A DNA stretch of 64,000 nucleotides, taken from NCBI RefSeq assembly GCF_039871655.1, contig NZ_JBDPLZ010000004.1:744001-808000 (forward strand), in the 5' to 3' direction. Position 1 is the first letter of the stretch, and the number at the start of each line of letters is the position of its first letter. The position numbers and the translations under genes were made by a program. Source of the DNA: Actinocorallia sp039871655. GTDB lineage: Bacteria; Actinomycetota; Actinomycetes; Streptosporangiales; Streptosporangiaceae. The notes under the pieces were generated by a model, which saw only the letters and a program-made list of their open reading frames with translations, was not told the DNA's origin and ran no database searches. Positions 35,200-43,919 of the stretch are shown here, one piece after another.

Positions 35200-37855
35200 G
35201 ATCGCCCGCCGATACCTGCGGTACTTCGAGCAGAACGGGCACACCGTGGTGCCCTCGGCGAGCCTCATCGCCGAGGACCCGACACTGCTGCTGGTGCCCG
35301 CCGGCATGGTTCCGTTCAAGCCCTACTTCCTGGCCCAGCGCACCCCGCCGGCCAAGCGCATGACCAGCTGCCAGAAGTGCGTGCGGACCCCGGACATCGA
35401 GGAGGTCGGCAAGACCACCCGGCACGCCACCTTCTTCCAGATGCTGGGCAACTTCTCCATCGGCGACTACTTCAAGGAGCAGGCGATCCCCTACGCCTGG
35501 GAGCTGCTCACGCGCTCGCAGGCCGACGGCGGCTTCGGCTTCCCCGAGGAGAAGCTCTGGGTCACCGTCCTGCACGACGACGACGAGTCCGCCGAGATCT
35601 GGCACAAGAACGTCGGCGTCCCGCTGGAGCGCATCCAGCGCCGCGGCCTGGCCGACAACTTCTGGCACATGGGCGTCCCCGGACCGGGCGGCCCCTGCTC
35701 GGAGATCTACTACGACCGCGGCCCCGAGCACGGCCGCGAGGGCGGCCCCGAGGCCGACGAGGACCGCTACCTCGAGGTCTGGAACCTGGTCTTCATGCAG
35801 TACCAGCTCGGCAAGGTGCGCAGCAAGACCGACTTCGACATCGTGGGCGACCTCCCGGCCAAGAACATCGACACCGGCATGGGCCTGGAGCGCATGGCCG
35901 CGCTGCTGCAGGGCGTCGACAACATCTACGAGACCGACACCATGTGGAAGGTCCTCGACCGCGCGGCGCAGCTCACGAACTCGCGCTACGGCGCGGACGC
36001 GGGCGACGACGTGTCGCTGCGCGTCGTGGCCGACCACGTGCGCTCGGGCATGATGATGGTCGCCGACGGCATCCTGCCCTCCAACGAGGGCCGCGGCTAC
36101 GTGCTGCGCCGCATCCTGCGCCGGGCGGTCCGCAAGCTGCGGCTGCTGGGCGGCCAGGAGCGCGGGCTGATGCACGAGCTGACGGCCACCGCGATCGCGG
36201 CGATGGGCGATCAGTACCCCGAGCTGGTCCGCACCGCCGCCAACATCCACACCGTCATCGACGCCGAGGAGGAGAGCTTCTCCCGGACCCTGCGCACCGG
36301 CGAGTCGATCTTCGACGTGGCCGTGCAGGAGTCCAGGAGCTCCGGCCGCAAGGTCGTCGGCGGCGCGGACGCCTTCAAGCTGCACGACACCTACGGCTTC
36401 CCGATCGAGCTCACCCTGGAGATGGCGGCCGAGCAGGGCCTGAGCGTCGACGAGGAGGGCTTCCGCCGGCTCATGACCGAGCAGCGGGAGCGGGCCAAGC
36501 GCGACGCCCAGGAGAAGAAGACCGGCAACGCCGACGTCTCGGTGCTGGGCGACCTGCTCGAGCAGGTCGGCGGCGCGATCGACTTCCTGGGCTACCAGGA
36601 CTTCACCGCCGAGGCGCGGGCCGTCGGCATCCTGGTCAACGGCGCGAACGTCGCCGAGGCCGCGCAGGGCACCGACGTCGAGGTCGTGCTCGACCGCACC
36701 CCGTTCTACGCCGAGGGCGGCGGCCAGCTCGCCGACCACGGCGTGATCAGGTTCCTGGGCGGGGCCGAGGTCGAGGTCACTGACGTGCAGTCGCCGCTGA
36801 CCGGGCTCACCGTGCACCGCGGCAGGGTGCGCTCAGGCCTGGCCCGCTCCGGCGACACCGTGCTGGCCGAGATCGACGTGAACCGCCGCAGGGCGATCTC
36901 CCGTTCGCACACCGCCACCCACATGGTCCACAAGGGCTTCCGGGCGGCGCTGGGCGAGTCGGCCGCGCAGGCCGGCTCGGAGAACTCTCCGGGCCGCTTC
37001 CGGTTCGACTTCACCGCCTCCGGCGCGGTCCCGCCGTCGGTGCTGCGCGACGTCGAGGCCGAGGTCAACGAGGTCCTGATCAACGACCTCGAGGTCAGGG
37101 CGTTCACCACCAGCCAGACCGAGGCGGTGGCGATGGGCGCGATGGCGCTGTTCGGCGAGAAGTACGGCGACGAGGTGCGGGTCGTCGAGGTCGGCGACTA
37201 CTCCCGCGAGCTGTGCGGCGGCACCCACGTGGGCCGTTCGGGCCAGCTCGGCCTGATCAAGCTGCTGGGCGAGTCCTCCATCGGCGCCGGGGTGCGCCGT
37301 ATCGAGGCGCTGGTGGGCATGGACGCCTTCCGCTTCCTGGCCCGCGAGAGCGTGCTGGTGGCCCAGCTGTCCGACCAGATGAAGGCGCGCCGCGAGGAGC
37401 TGCCCGAGCGGATCTCGGGCCTGGTGACCCGGCTGCGGGAGGCGGAGAAGGACCTGGAGCGGCTGCGGGCCGAGCAGGTGCTGGCCGCCTCGGCGGGGCT
37501 GGCCGAAGGCGCCAGGGACGTGAACGGCATCGCCTTCGTGGGCCATCGCGCGCCCGACGGCACCGGCGCGGACGACCTGCGCAAGCTCGCCGTGGATGTG
37601 CGCTCCCGGATCCAGGGCCGGCCCTCCGTGGTCATGATCGCGGGTGTGCCGAAGGACCGTCCGGTCGTCGTCATCGCGGTCGACGAGAGGGCCAGGGAAC
37701 TCGGCCGCAAGGCCGGAAAGCTGGTGTCGCTGGCCGCCAGGACGCTCGGCGGTGGTGGCGGCGGAAAGGACGATCTCGCCCAGGGCGGCGGTGCCGACGC
37801 CGGTAAGATCGCCGAAGCGTTGAACGTGGTGGAACACGCGGTGGGAGCCGAGTGA
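35186..37855 (+). CDS. alaS: Alanine--tRNA ligase
   Basis: 889 residues, full length: class II core with HATFFQMLGNFSIGDYF, the editing domain with HTATHMVHKGF and the CGGTHVG metal-binding motif, and the C-Ala domain with GGGGGGKDDLAQGGG. It charges and edits tRNA(Ala). AAGGA precedes the ATG. It overlaps both neighbours (14 bp with the DUF6167-like gene, GTGA with ruvX). Confidence 0.97.
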   Translation: MESAEIARRYLRYFEQNGHTVVPSASLIAEDPTLLLVPAGMVPFKPYFLAQRTPPAKRMTSCQKCVRTPDIEEVGKTTRHATFFQMLGNFSIGDYFKEQAIPYAWELLTRSQADGGFGFPEEKLWVTVLHDDDESAEIWHKNVGVPLERIQRRGLADNFWHMGVPGPGGPCSEIYYDRGPEHGREGGPEADEDRYLEVWNLVFMQYQLGKVRSKTDFDIVGDLPAKNIDTGMGLERMAALLQGVDNIYETDTMWKVLDRAAQLTNSRYGADAGDDVSLRVVADHVRSGMMMVADGILPSNEGRGYVLRRILRRAVRKLRLLGGQERGLMHELTATAIAAMGDQYPELVRTAANIHTVIDAEEESFSRTLRTGESIFDVAVQESRSSGRKVVGGADAFKLHDTYGFPIELTLEMAAEQGLSVDEEGFRRLMTEQRERAKRDAQEKKTGNADVSVLGDLLEQVGGAIDFLGYQDFTAEARAVGILVNGANVAEAAQGTDVEVVLDRTPFYAEGGGQLADHGVIRFLGGAEVEVTDVQSPLTGLTVHRGRVRSGLARSGDTVLAEIDVNRRRAISRSHTATHMVHKGFRAALGESAAQAGSENSPGRFRFDFTASGAVPPSVLRDVEAEVNEVLINDLEVRAFTTSQTEAVAMGAMALFGEKYGDEVRVVEVGDYSRELCGGTHVGRSGQLGLIKLLGESSIGAGVRRIEALVGMDAFRFLARESVLVAQLSDQMKARREELPERISGLVTRLREAEKDLERLRAEQVLAASAGLAEGARDVNGIAFVGHRAPDGTGADDLRKLAVDVRSRIQGRPSVVMIAGVPKDRPVVVIAVDERARELGRKAGKLVSLAARTLGGGGGGKDDLAQGGGADAGKIAEALNVVEHAVGAE

Positions 37856-38310
37856 GACAGGGTGTGCGGCTGGCCGTCGATGTGGGCAGCGTCCGGATAG
37901 GCGTGGCCCGCAGCGATCCGGCCGGCATCCTGGCCACCCCCTTGGAGACCGTTCGTGCGGGCCGGGGCGATGCCGCCCGGATCCTCGCCCTGGCCGCCGA
38001 ACACGAAGTCTTGGAGATCATCGTCGGCCTGCCGACGAACCTGTCCGGCAAGGAGGGCCAGGCGGCCTCCGCGGCTCGGGCCTTCGCCAGGAGATTGGCA
38101 CTCAAACTCCCCTTCGGCACGGTGCGTCTCTATGACGAGCGTCTCACGACCGTGACCGCCGCCAGCGGTCTGCGGGCCGGCGGTACCAAGGCCAAGAACC
38201 AACGCGGCGTCATCGACCAGGCCGCGGCGACGGTCCTGCTGCAGGCGGCGTTGGACTCCGAGCGGCTGACCGGCAACCCGCCGGGCACGCCGGTCAAGGG
38301 GAAAGAGTGA
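37852..38310 (+). CDS. ruvX: Putative pre-16S rRNA nuclease RuvX/YqgF
   Basis: 152-residue RNase H-fold protein. It has LAVDVGSVRIGVA with the first catalytic Asp, IIVGLPTNLSGKEG, LYDERLTT and the C-terminal DQAAATVLLQ with the final acid. In E. coli YqgF trims the 16S rRNA 5' end. The start is GTG 37852 on the alaS stop; its TGA overlaps the aroE GTG. Confidence 0.92.
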   Translation: MRQGVRLAVDVGSVRIGVARSDPAGILATPLETVRAGRGDAARILALAAEHEVLEIIVGLPTNLSGKEGQAASAARAFARRLALKLPFGTVRLYDERLTTVTAASGLRAGGTKAKNQRGVIDQAAATVLLQAALDSERLTGNPPGTPVKGKE

Positions 38311-39185
38311 GTGAGACAGAAGAAGTTCGACAAGCGGCTCGAGAAGAATCGCGAGTGACCCGCCGCGCGGCCGTCCTCGGCTCGCCGATCCGGCACTCCC
38401 TCTCTCCCGTCCTGCACCGGGCCGCCTACGCGGCCCTGGGGCTGGACGACTGGACGTACGAGATCCACGAGTGCGGGGAGGACGGGCTCGCCGGGTTCCT
38501 CGCCGAGCCGTGGGCGGGCCTGTCCCTGACGATGCCGCTGAAGCGCACGGCGCTGAAGCTGGCGGACGAGTGCAGCGAGCTGGCGGTGAAGGTCGGGGGA
38601 GCGAACACGCTCATCCCGCGTGACGGCCGCTGGGTGGGCGACAACACCGACGTCTACGGCATCGTCACCGCTCTCGCGGAGGGCGGCGTGACCGGGCTGG
38701 ACGAACTCGTCGTGCTCGGCGGCGGAGCCACGGCCGCGTCGATGCTCGCCGCGGCGGCGCAGCTGGGCGCCACGAGGGCGACGCTGGCCGTCCGGACGCC
38801 CGCGCGGGCGGCCCAGACGGCCGAGGTCGGCGAGCGCTTCGGGCTGAAGACGCGGATCGCGACCCTCGAGGAACTCCCCGGCCTGCTCGACACCGACCTG
38901 GTGGTCTCGACCCTCCCCGGTGACGGCGCCCTGCCGTTCACCGGTCCGGTCGCGGAGGCCGGCGTCCCCGTCTTCGACGTGGTCTACTCGCCGTGGCCGA
39001 CCTCGCTGGCCCGCGCCGTCCTGGCCCGCGGGGGCACGGTCGTCAGCGGCTACGCCATGCTGCTGCACCAGGCGGTCCGCCAGGTGACGCTGATGACCGG
39101 CCGCACGGACGTCCCGGTGGAGGCCATGCGCGCCGCCGGGGAGGCGGAACTGGCCCGCCGCCTGCGCGAAGCGGACTCCGCCTGA
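38307..39185 (+). CDS. aroE: Shikimate dehydrogenase
   Basis: 292 residues. It reduces 3-dehydroshikimate with NADPH. It has the shikimate-binding GSPIRHSLSPVLHRAAY, the catalytic lysine in LTMPLKRTA, the ANTLI and GDNTDVYGI motifs, and a nucleotide-binding VVLGGGATAAS. The N-terminal 15 residues are acidic and atypical; GTG 38355 would give a family-like start. It directly follows ruvX; mltG, usual at this point, is absent, and the rest of the aro genes are not in the window. Confidence 0.93.
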   Translation: MSETEEVRQAAREESRVTRRAAVLGSPIRHSLSPVLHRAAYAALGLDDWTYEIHECGEDGLAGFLAEPWAGLSLTMPLKRTALKLADECSELAVKVGGANTLIPRDGRWVGDNTDVYGIVTALAEGGVTGLDELVVLGGGATAASMLAAAAQLGATRATLAVRTPARAAQTAEVGERFGLKTRIATLEELPGLLDTDLVVSTLPGDGALPFTGPVAEAGVPVFDVVYSPWPTSLARAVLARGGTVVSGYAMLLHQAVRQVTLMTGRTDVPVEAMRAAGEAELARRLREADSA

Positions 39186-39219
39186 GGCCTCCCGGCCGGG
39201 TCCTTCGCCGACCGGGGGA

Positions 39220-40479
39220 TCAGGTCCGGGACTTGAAGGCCTCCTGAAGGGGGATCAGCGCCAGGGGGATGACCAGCCCCACCCAGAAGACCTCGCCGTC
39301 CCACCAGCCGGCCAGGACGCCTCCGCCGATCAGGGCGCACAGGAGCACCAGGGCGGCGTACGCCCAGTAGCGCCGCAGGAGGCGGGAGATCCCGGCCGTC
39401 CACAGCGCCGGAGCCAGGGAGAAGAGCGGCTTGCGGCGGGCCGGGCCCCGGCGGATGACGACGGCGTCCCGCAGCCAGACGACGAGGTCGTCGGGGCGGA
39501 AGAGCGGCTGACGGTACACGTGCGTGACGGCCTGGAGCGACCACCACAGGCTCCACAGGGATGGAAGCCCGCCCGGCTGGGTGTGGTCGCCCCAGATGTG
39601 GCTGCCGGGGCTGACTTCCAGGATGCGTTCCAGGGCGGGGCCGACCTGCGCCACCGGCGGGCCGTCGGGGTGGTGCAGCAGCGCGGTCAGCGCCAGCGGC
39701 AGGCCGTAGTGCCACAGGTTGAGCCGCCACGCGCCGCCGTTCTCGGGGACGACGGTGTAGGTCTCGATCCATTTGTGCTGGTTGCCGGGGTCCATCGCCA
39801 GCCGCCGGGTGAGCCACGCGAAGGCCGGCAGGTGCCGGGGCAGATCGTTCGGGCGCAGCTCGGCCAGGGTGATGAGGGCGAAGGCGGTGTGGGTGACGGT
39901 GGGGCCTCGCTCACCGCTGTTCTGGCCCCACACCCGGGCCTGGCTCACCGGCTCGGTGACGCGCCGGTCCAGCAGCCAGCGCACCCCGTCCGTGACGGCC
40001 TCCGCGTGCGGGTCGAGTTCGCCGAGGGCGCGCAGGGCCAGGCAGGTCAGCCAGACCCGGGAAGGCGCGCCGCGCATCGAGCCCCAGCCGCCGTCGGGGT
40101 TCTGCTGGGCGATCAGCCAGCGGGTGGCGCGGTACAGGTCGGGTGAGCTCTCGCGCAGGTCGCAGCGCACGCGGGCGAGGGCCCAGGTGATCCATCCGGT
40201 CGCCTCCACGACCGCCTGGCTCCCGCTGGTGCGGGTGGGCCATCCGCCGTCCTCCTGCTGGTGCTCGCGCAGGAAGCGCAGCGCCTGGTCCAGGTGGTCG
40301 GGCGGTTCCCCGCAGGCGGCGAAGCAGGCGAGCGCCAGCGCGGTCGCCGTGGCGCCGGGCTCCCCGCCGAGCTCGTGGTACCAGCCTCCGGAGGAGTCGG
40401 CGAGGGGGCGGTAGTGGTCGCGCAGCGTCTCGACGGAGAGGGACAGATGATGCTGGAGGTCGCGAATGTCGAGGATCAT
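39220..40479 (-). CDS. Squalene-cyclase/prenyltransferase-repeat protein with C-terminal membrane helices
   Basis: 419 residues. Repeats of about 50 residues with the QxxxGGW signature (QQEDGGWPTRTSG, QQNPDGGWGSMRGAPS) and helix pairs fill residues 1-330, as in the alpha/alpha-toroid of terpene cyclases and protein prenyltransferases. The catalytic DXDD of squalene-hopene cyclase is not visible, so enzymatic cyclisation is doubtful. Two hydrophobic helices (about 375-412) anchor the C terminus. Divergent from a HIT-family gene, 186 bp away. I do not recognise a characterised homologue. Confidence 0.75.
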   Translation of the reverse strand: MILDIRDLQHHLSLSVETLRDHYRPLADSSGGWYHELGGEPGATATALALACFAACGEPPDHLDQALRFLREHQQEDGGWPTRTSGSQAVVEATGWITWALARVRCDLRESSPDLYRATRWLIAQQNPDGGWGSMRGAPSRVWLTCLALRALGELDPHAEAVTDGVRWLLDRRVTEPVSQARVWGQNSGERGPTVTHTAFALITLAELRPNDLPRHLPAFAWLTRRLAMDPGNQHKWIETYTVVPENGGAWRLNLWHYGLPLALTALLHHPDGPPVAQVGPALERILEVSPGSHIWGDHTQPGGLPSLWSLWWSLQAVTHVYRQPLFRPDDLVVWLRDAVVIRRGPARRKPLFSLAPALWTAGISRLLRRYWAYAALVLLCALIGGGVLAGWWDGEVFWVGLVIPLALIPLQEAFKSRT

Positions 40480-40665
40480 CGCGCTCCGCTCCGGCGGCCG
40501 GTACCGCCCTCGATGGTCGATCGTCTCGGGTAGTGATTATCTTTCCCCCCGGTGCCGTTTGGTCAAATATCCATGACTCTTCGCTGTCTCGCCCTACGAT
40601 GAGGATGCACATGGTGACATGACGGCTTCAAAGAGTGGGAAAAAACGGCGTGCGAGGAGAAGACC

Positions 40666-41283
40666 TTGCGTGACTGCGTGCTCTGCCCGCCGCTGCGCTT
40701 CCGGCTCAACCACATGGCGGAGCTCCCTCCGGCGGTGCTGGCGTGCGATTCCGACTTCTATCTGACGCCCGACCTGGCGCCGCTCGTCGAGGGGCATCTG
40801 CTGCTGGTCAGCGAACGGCACTGGCAGTGCGGCGGGCAGCTGCCGCCCGCACTGTGGGAGCGGGTGGCGCGGTGGCGGGCCGAGGTCTCGGACTGGTACT
40901 CCCGCGCCTACGGGCATCCCGGCGTCCTGGCGCTGGAGCACGGCCCGGCGGTCCCGGGCGGCGGGGGCGCGTGCGTCGACCACTTCCATCTGCATCTGCT
41001 GCCCGACTCCGGGGAGCTGGACGGCCGGGTGCGCGCGGCGGCAGAGGCCGCGGGCCTCACCGGGAGCACGGCGAGCCACGAGACCCTGAGCGCGCTCCAC
41101 GGACGGGGGCGCTCCTACGTGCTGGTCGGCGAGCGGGTGTATCCGGCCGACGTGCTGCCCGGCCAGTTCCTGCGCGGCGCGGTGCTCGACGGCTCGCCCG
41201 TCTGGCGCTGGCAGGAGCTGTTCGGCCTGCCCGACAGCCGCGAGCGGTTCCAGGCCACGGTCGAGGCCCTCGCGCCGCGCTAA
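40666..41283 (+). CDS. HIT-family hydrolase, divergent
   Basis: 205 residues from TTG 40666 (GAGGAGA upstream). It has an N-terminal DCVLCPP pair, a GHLLLVSERHWQC strand, and the triad HFHLHLLP in a VDHFHLHLLPD context. HIT proteins cut or transfer nucleoside phosphates; the C-terminal third (about 120-205) is an added domain I do not recognise. The gene converges on the PfkB gene with overlapping stops and stands divergent to the toroid gene. Confidence 0.75.
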   Translation: MRDCVLCPPLRFRLNHMAELPPAVLACDSDFYLTPDLAPLVEGHLLLVSERHWQCGGQLPPALWERVARWRAEVSDWYSRAYGHPGVLALEHGPAVPGGGGACVDHFHLHLLPDSGELDGRVRAAAEAAGLTGSTASHETLSALHGRGRSYVLVGERVYPADVLPGQFLRGAVLDGSPVWRWQELFGLPDSRERFQATVEALAPR

Positions 41284-42152
41284 CGGTTCGACAGCCACCA
41301 GTAGAGCTCGCTGGCGGTCAGCCGGTCGCCGAAACCGGTGCGTTCGGTGACTCCCGAGCGGAAACCGGTGGGGTAGTCCAGGCGCAGCCGCCCGCGCCGG
41401 TAGGCCAGCACGTGCTCCAACGCGGTGGGGCCGTCGCGCAGCAGCCACAGGGGGTCGTGGCCGGTGAGGCCGTCGAGCCGCCCGGGCAGGGGCGCGTCCT
41501 CCTCCAGCAGGCCGGCGAGGGTGGGCACCTCGGTGATGACGACGTCGGCGAGCTCCAGGGCGGGCAGGACGCCGGAGAGGGAGAGCCGGTCGGGGAGGTC
41601 GTGCGGGACCAGGTCGAAGGCGACGGGGGTGCCGTGGGAGCGGGCCAGTGCCATGGCCTCCAGCAGGGCGGCGCGGGACCGTTCCTCCAGGAGCGCGTAG
41701 CCGTCGGCGACCAGCAGGTCCGAGGCGGCGATGGCGGCCCGCCCGGCGCGGACGTCGTCGGAGGTGAGGCGCGGGGCCCGCTCTCCGGCGACGAGAAGGC
41801 GGGCGCCGGGGTCGCGGAGCATGACCGCGCAGCCGTTCTCCTGCTCGGGGTCGGCGTACAGCAGGTCGGTGACCCCCAGGTCGCGCAGGGCCGCGCGGAT
41901 GACGGGGGTGAAGGAGTCGTCCCCGACCCGGCCGAGGATCCCGATGTGCTTGAAGTGCTCGCGGGCGTTCCTGGCGAAGTTGACGGCCGTGCCGGCGACG
42001 AGGGGCCGCAGGGGCGCGTACACCAGCCGGTCGGTGTCCATGCCGGTGAACCGGGCGGGGATCCGGGCGCGCAGCTCGATCCGCACGTCGCCCAGGACGG
42101 TCAGCGTGAACCTCGGCTCCGGCGGGGAGCCGAGCCAGCGGGCCGGGGTCAT
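41280..42152 (-). CDS. PfkB-family carbohydrate/nucleoside kinase
   Basis: 290 residues from ATG 42152. It has an N-terminal VLGDVRIELRARIPARFTGMD, the glycine-rich LVAGTAVNFARNAREHF of the ribokinase fold, and the C-terminal TGFGDRLTAS with the GxGD catalytic aspartate (atypical Thr-Gly-Phe-Gly). It phosphorylates a sugar or nucleoside of unknown identity. Second gene of a Nudix-PfkB operon: its ATG overlaps the Nudix stop by 4 bp. Confidence 0.82.
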   Translation of the reverse strand: MTPARWLGSPPEPRFTLTVLGDVRIELRARIPARFTGMDTDRLVYAPLRPLVAGTAVNFARNAREHFKHIGILGRVGDDSFTPVIRAALRDLGVTDLLYADPEQENGCAVMLRDPGARLLVAGERAPRLTSDDVRAGRAAIAASDLLVADGYALLEERSRAALLEAMALARSHGTPVAFDLVPHDLPDRLSLSGVLPALELADVVITEVPTLAGLLEEDAPLPGRLDGLTGHDPLWLLRDGPTALEHVLAYRRGRLRLDYPTGFRSGVTERTGFGDRLTASELYWWLSNR

Positions 42153-42595
42153 GCCAGATCGGCGCGGAAGTGTTCCAGTACGGGTTTGAGACTGGGGATG
42201 ACGTCGTAGTCCCCCAGTTCGCGGACCGGCACCCAGGCGGCCTCGCCGAGGTGGTCGTCCGGGGCCCGGTGCTCGTCGGTGACGGAGAGCCCCCCGACCG
42301 GCTGGCAGGTGCGGGCCACGGCGACCACCCGCACGTCCTCTCCGGGCCCGTCGGGCATCCACCAGTCCCACAGGTGGAAGGGGGGACCGGGGTCGACCCG
42401 CAGCCCGACCTCCTCGTAGACCTCGCGGCGGATGTGGTCGTCGAGGTCGTCGTCCTGGGAGACCTTGAGGCGCCCGCCCGGCACCTCCCAGCAGCCCGGA
42501 TGGTGCGGGTCCGAGGAGGACTTGCGGACCAGCAGCACCCGGTCGTGGTCCACGATGAAGGCCTTCTGCGCGAACTCCAGCCGAGGCTCCGGCAT
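42149..42595 (-). CDS. Nudix hydrolase
   Basis: 148 residues from ATG 42595 (GGGAGA upstream); a GTG five codons earlier is the alternative. The Nudix box is recognisable, GGRLKVSQDDDLDDHIRREVYEEVGL, but carries three extra residues between the glycine and REVYEEVG, so metal coordination may differ from canonical members. It hydrolyses a nucleoside diphosphate-linked compound; substrate unknown. Operon with the PfkB kinase and close to a HIT hydrolase, which suggests a nucleotide/sugar detoxification or salvage theme. Confidence 0.85.
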   Translation of the reverse strand: MPEPRLEFAQKAFIVDHDRVLLVRKSSSDPHHPGCWEVPGGRLKVSQDDDLDDHIRREVYEEVGLRVDPGPPFHLWDWWMPDGPGEDVRVVAVARTCQPVGGLSVTDEHRAPDDHLGEAAWVPVRELGDYDVIPSLKPVLEHFRADLA

Positions 42596-42818
42596 CTGTC
42601 GTCTCCCCACACCAGGACGGCACGAGAGGGTGTCCGCCGCGTCTCCAGGGTAACCGCGCTTTCGTCACCCGACACGCTCCTGGCCGGAACCTGACGCCTC
42701 GGCATCCCCGTGGCGACCGCTGGTCCTGCGCTGAGGGAGAGGGTGAGGGAGATGTTCCTCGAGCTGCCTTGATGGATATTGTGTCAATAGAACTTGGGGG
42801 CAATGGGAAGGAAATCGC

Positions 42819-43916
42819 ATGGAACGCGAGTACGACGCGGTTCTGTATGGAGCGACCGGTTTCACCGGAGGACTCACCGCGGAGTACCTCGCCGCGAACG
42901 CCGGGGAGACGCGATGGGCGCTGGCCGGGCGCAACCGCGCCAAGCTGGAGGCGGTCCGCGAGCGGCTCGGCGTGGACGTCCCGCTGCTGCACGCGGACTC
43001 CGAGGACCCCGCCTCCCTGGAGGAGATGGCCCGGAGCAGCCGTTCCGTCATCAGCACCGTCGGCCCCTACCTGCGGTACGGCGAGCCGCTGGTCGAGGCG
43101 TGCGCCCTCAACGGCACCGACTACCTCGACCTCACCGGCGAGCCCGCGTTCGTCGACCTGATGTACGTGCGCCACCACCACCGCGCGCTGGAGTCGGGGG
43201 CCCGCCTGGTCCACGCGTGCGGGTTCGACTCGATCCCGCACGACCTAGGGGTCTTCTACACCGTCCAGCACCTGCCCGAGGGCGTGCCGCTGCGCGTCGA
43301 GGGGTTCGTGAGCGCCAGCGGCAGCGCGTCGGGCGGCACCATCGAGTCGGCCAAGGGCGTCATCTTCGATCCGCTCACCGGGCTGCGCGCCGCACGGGCG
43401 CGCTCCCGAATGGAGCACCTGCCGGAGGGCCGCCGCGCCAGGATCTCCCGCAGCCTCCTTCCGCACACCCGTCTGCGCGGCGGGTTCGCCGTTCCGCTGC
43501 CCACCCTCGACCCGCAGGTGGTCGTCCGCAGCGCGCGGGCGCTGGAGCGGTACGGGCCCGACTTCACCTACGGCCACTTCCTCGCGCTGACCAGGGGCGG
43601 CAGCCTCGCGGGGGACGGCGGGCTGCTCGAGATGCTGCGGCAGCAGCCGGGCGAGGGGCCCTCTGCGGAGAAACGCGCCAGGAACTGGTTCAGGGTGCGC
43701 TTCCACGGCGAAGGGGGCGGCCGGACGGTGAACACCGAGGTGGCGGGGGGAGACCCCGGCTACACCGAGACCGCCAAGATGCTCGCCGAGTCCGCGCTGT
43801 GCCTCCTGCACGACGACCTTCCGGAGACCGCCGGCCAGGTCACCACGGCGCAGGCCATGGGACAGGCGCTGGTCGACCGTCTCCAGCGGGCGGGGATCAT
43901 CTTCCGGGTGCTGTGA
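42819..43916 (+). CDS. Saccharopine-dehydrogenase-like NAD(P)-binding protein (trans-acting enoyl reductase family)
   Basis: 365 residues from ATG 42819 with GGAAGGAA upstream. N-terminal dinucleotide fold with VLYGATGFTGGLTAEYL, ALAGRNRAKLEA, then VISTVGPYLRYGEPLVEAC and CGFDSIPHDLG, the signature of the actinobacterial group that includes mycobacterial trans-acting enoyl reductases of complex lipid synthesis. Substrate unknown. A single plus-strand gene, convergent with a protease gene (stop 43916 versus 43920). Confidence 0.85.
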   Translation: MEREYDAVLYGATGFTGGLTAEYLAANAGETRWALAGRNRAKLEAVRERLGVDVPLLHADSEDPASLEEMARSSRSVISTVGPYLRYGEPLVEACALNGTDYLDLTGEPAFVDLMYVRHHHRALESGARLVHACGFDSIPHDLGVFYTVQHLPEGVPLRVEGFVSASGSASGGTIESAKGVIFDPLTGLRAARARSRMEHLPEGRRARISRSLLPHTRLRGGFAVPLPTLDPQVVVRSARALERYGPDFTYGHFLALTRGGSLAGDGGLLEMLRQQPGEGPSAEKRARNWFRVRFHGEGGGRTVNTEVAGGDPGYTETAKMLAESALCLLHDDLPETAGQVTTAQAMGQALVDRLQRAGIIFRVL

Positions 43917-43919
43917 GGC

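Noticed and set aside
39220..40479. A functional squalene-hopene cyclase
   Set aside because: The protein is only 419 residues, has no visible DXDD motif and ends in membrane helices, so only the repeat fold is claimed.
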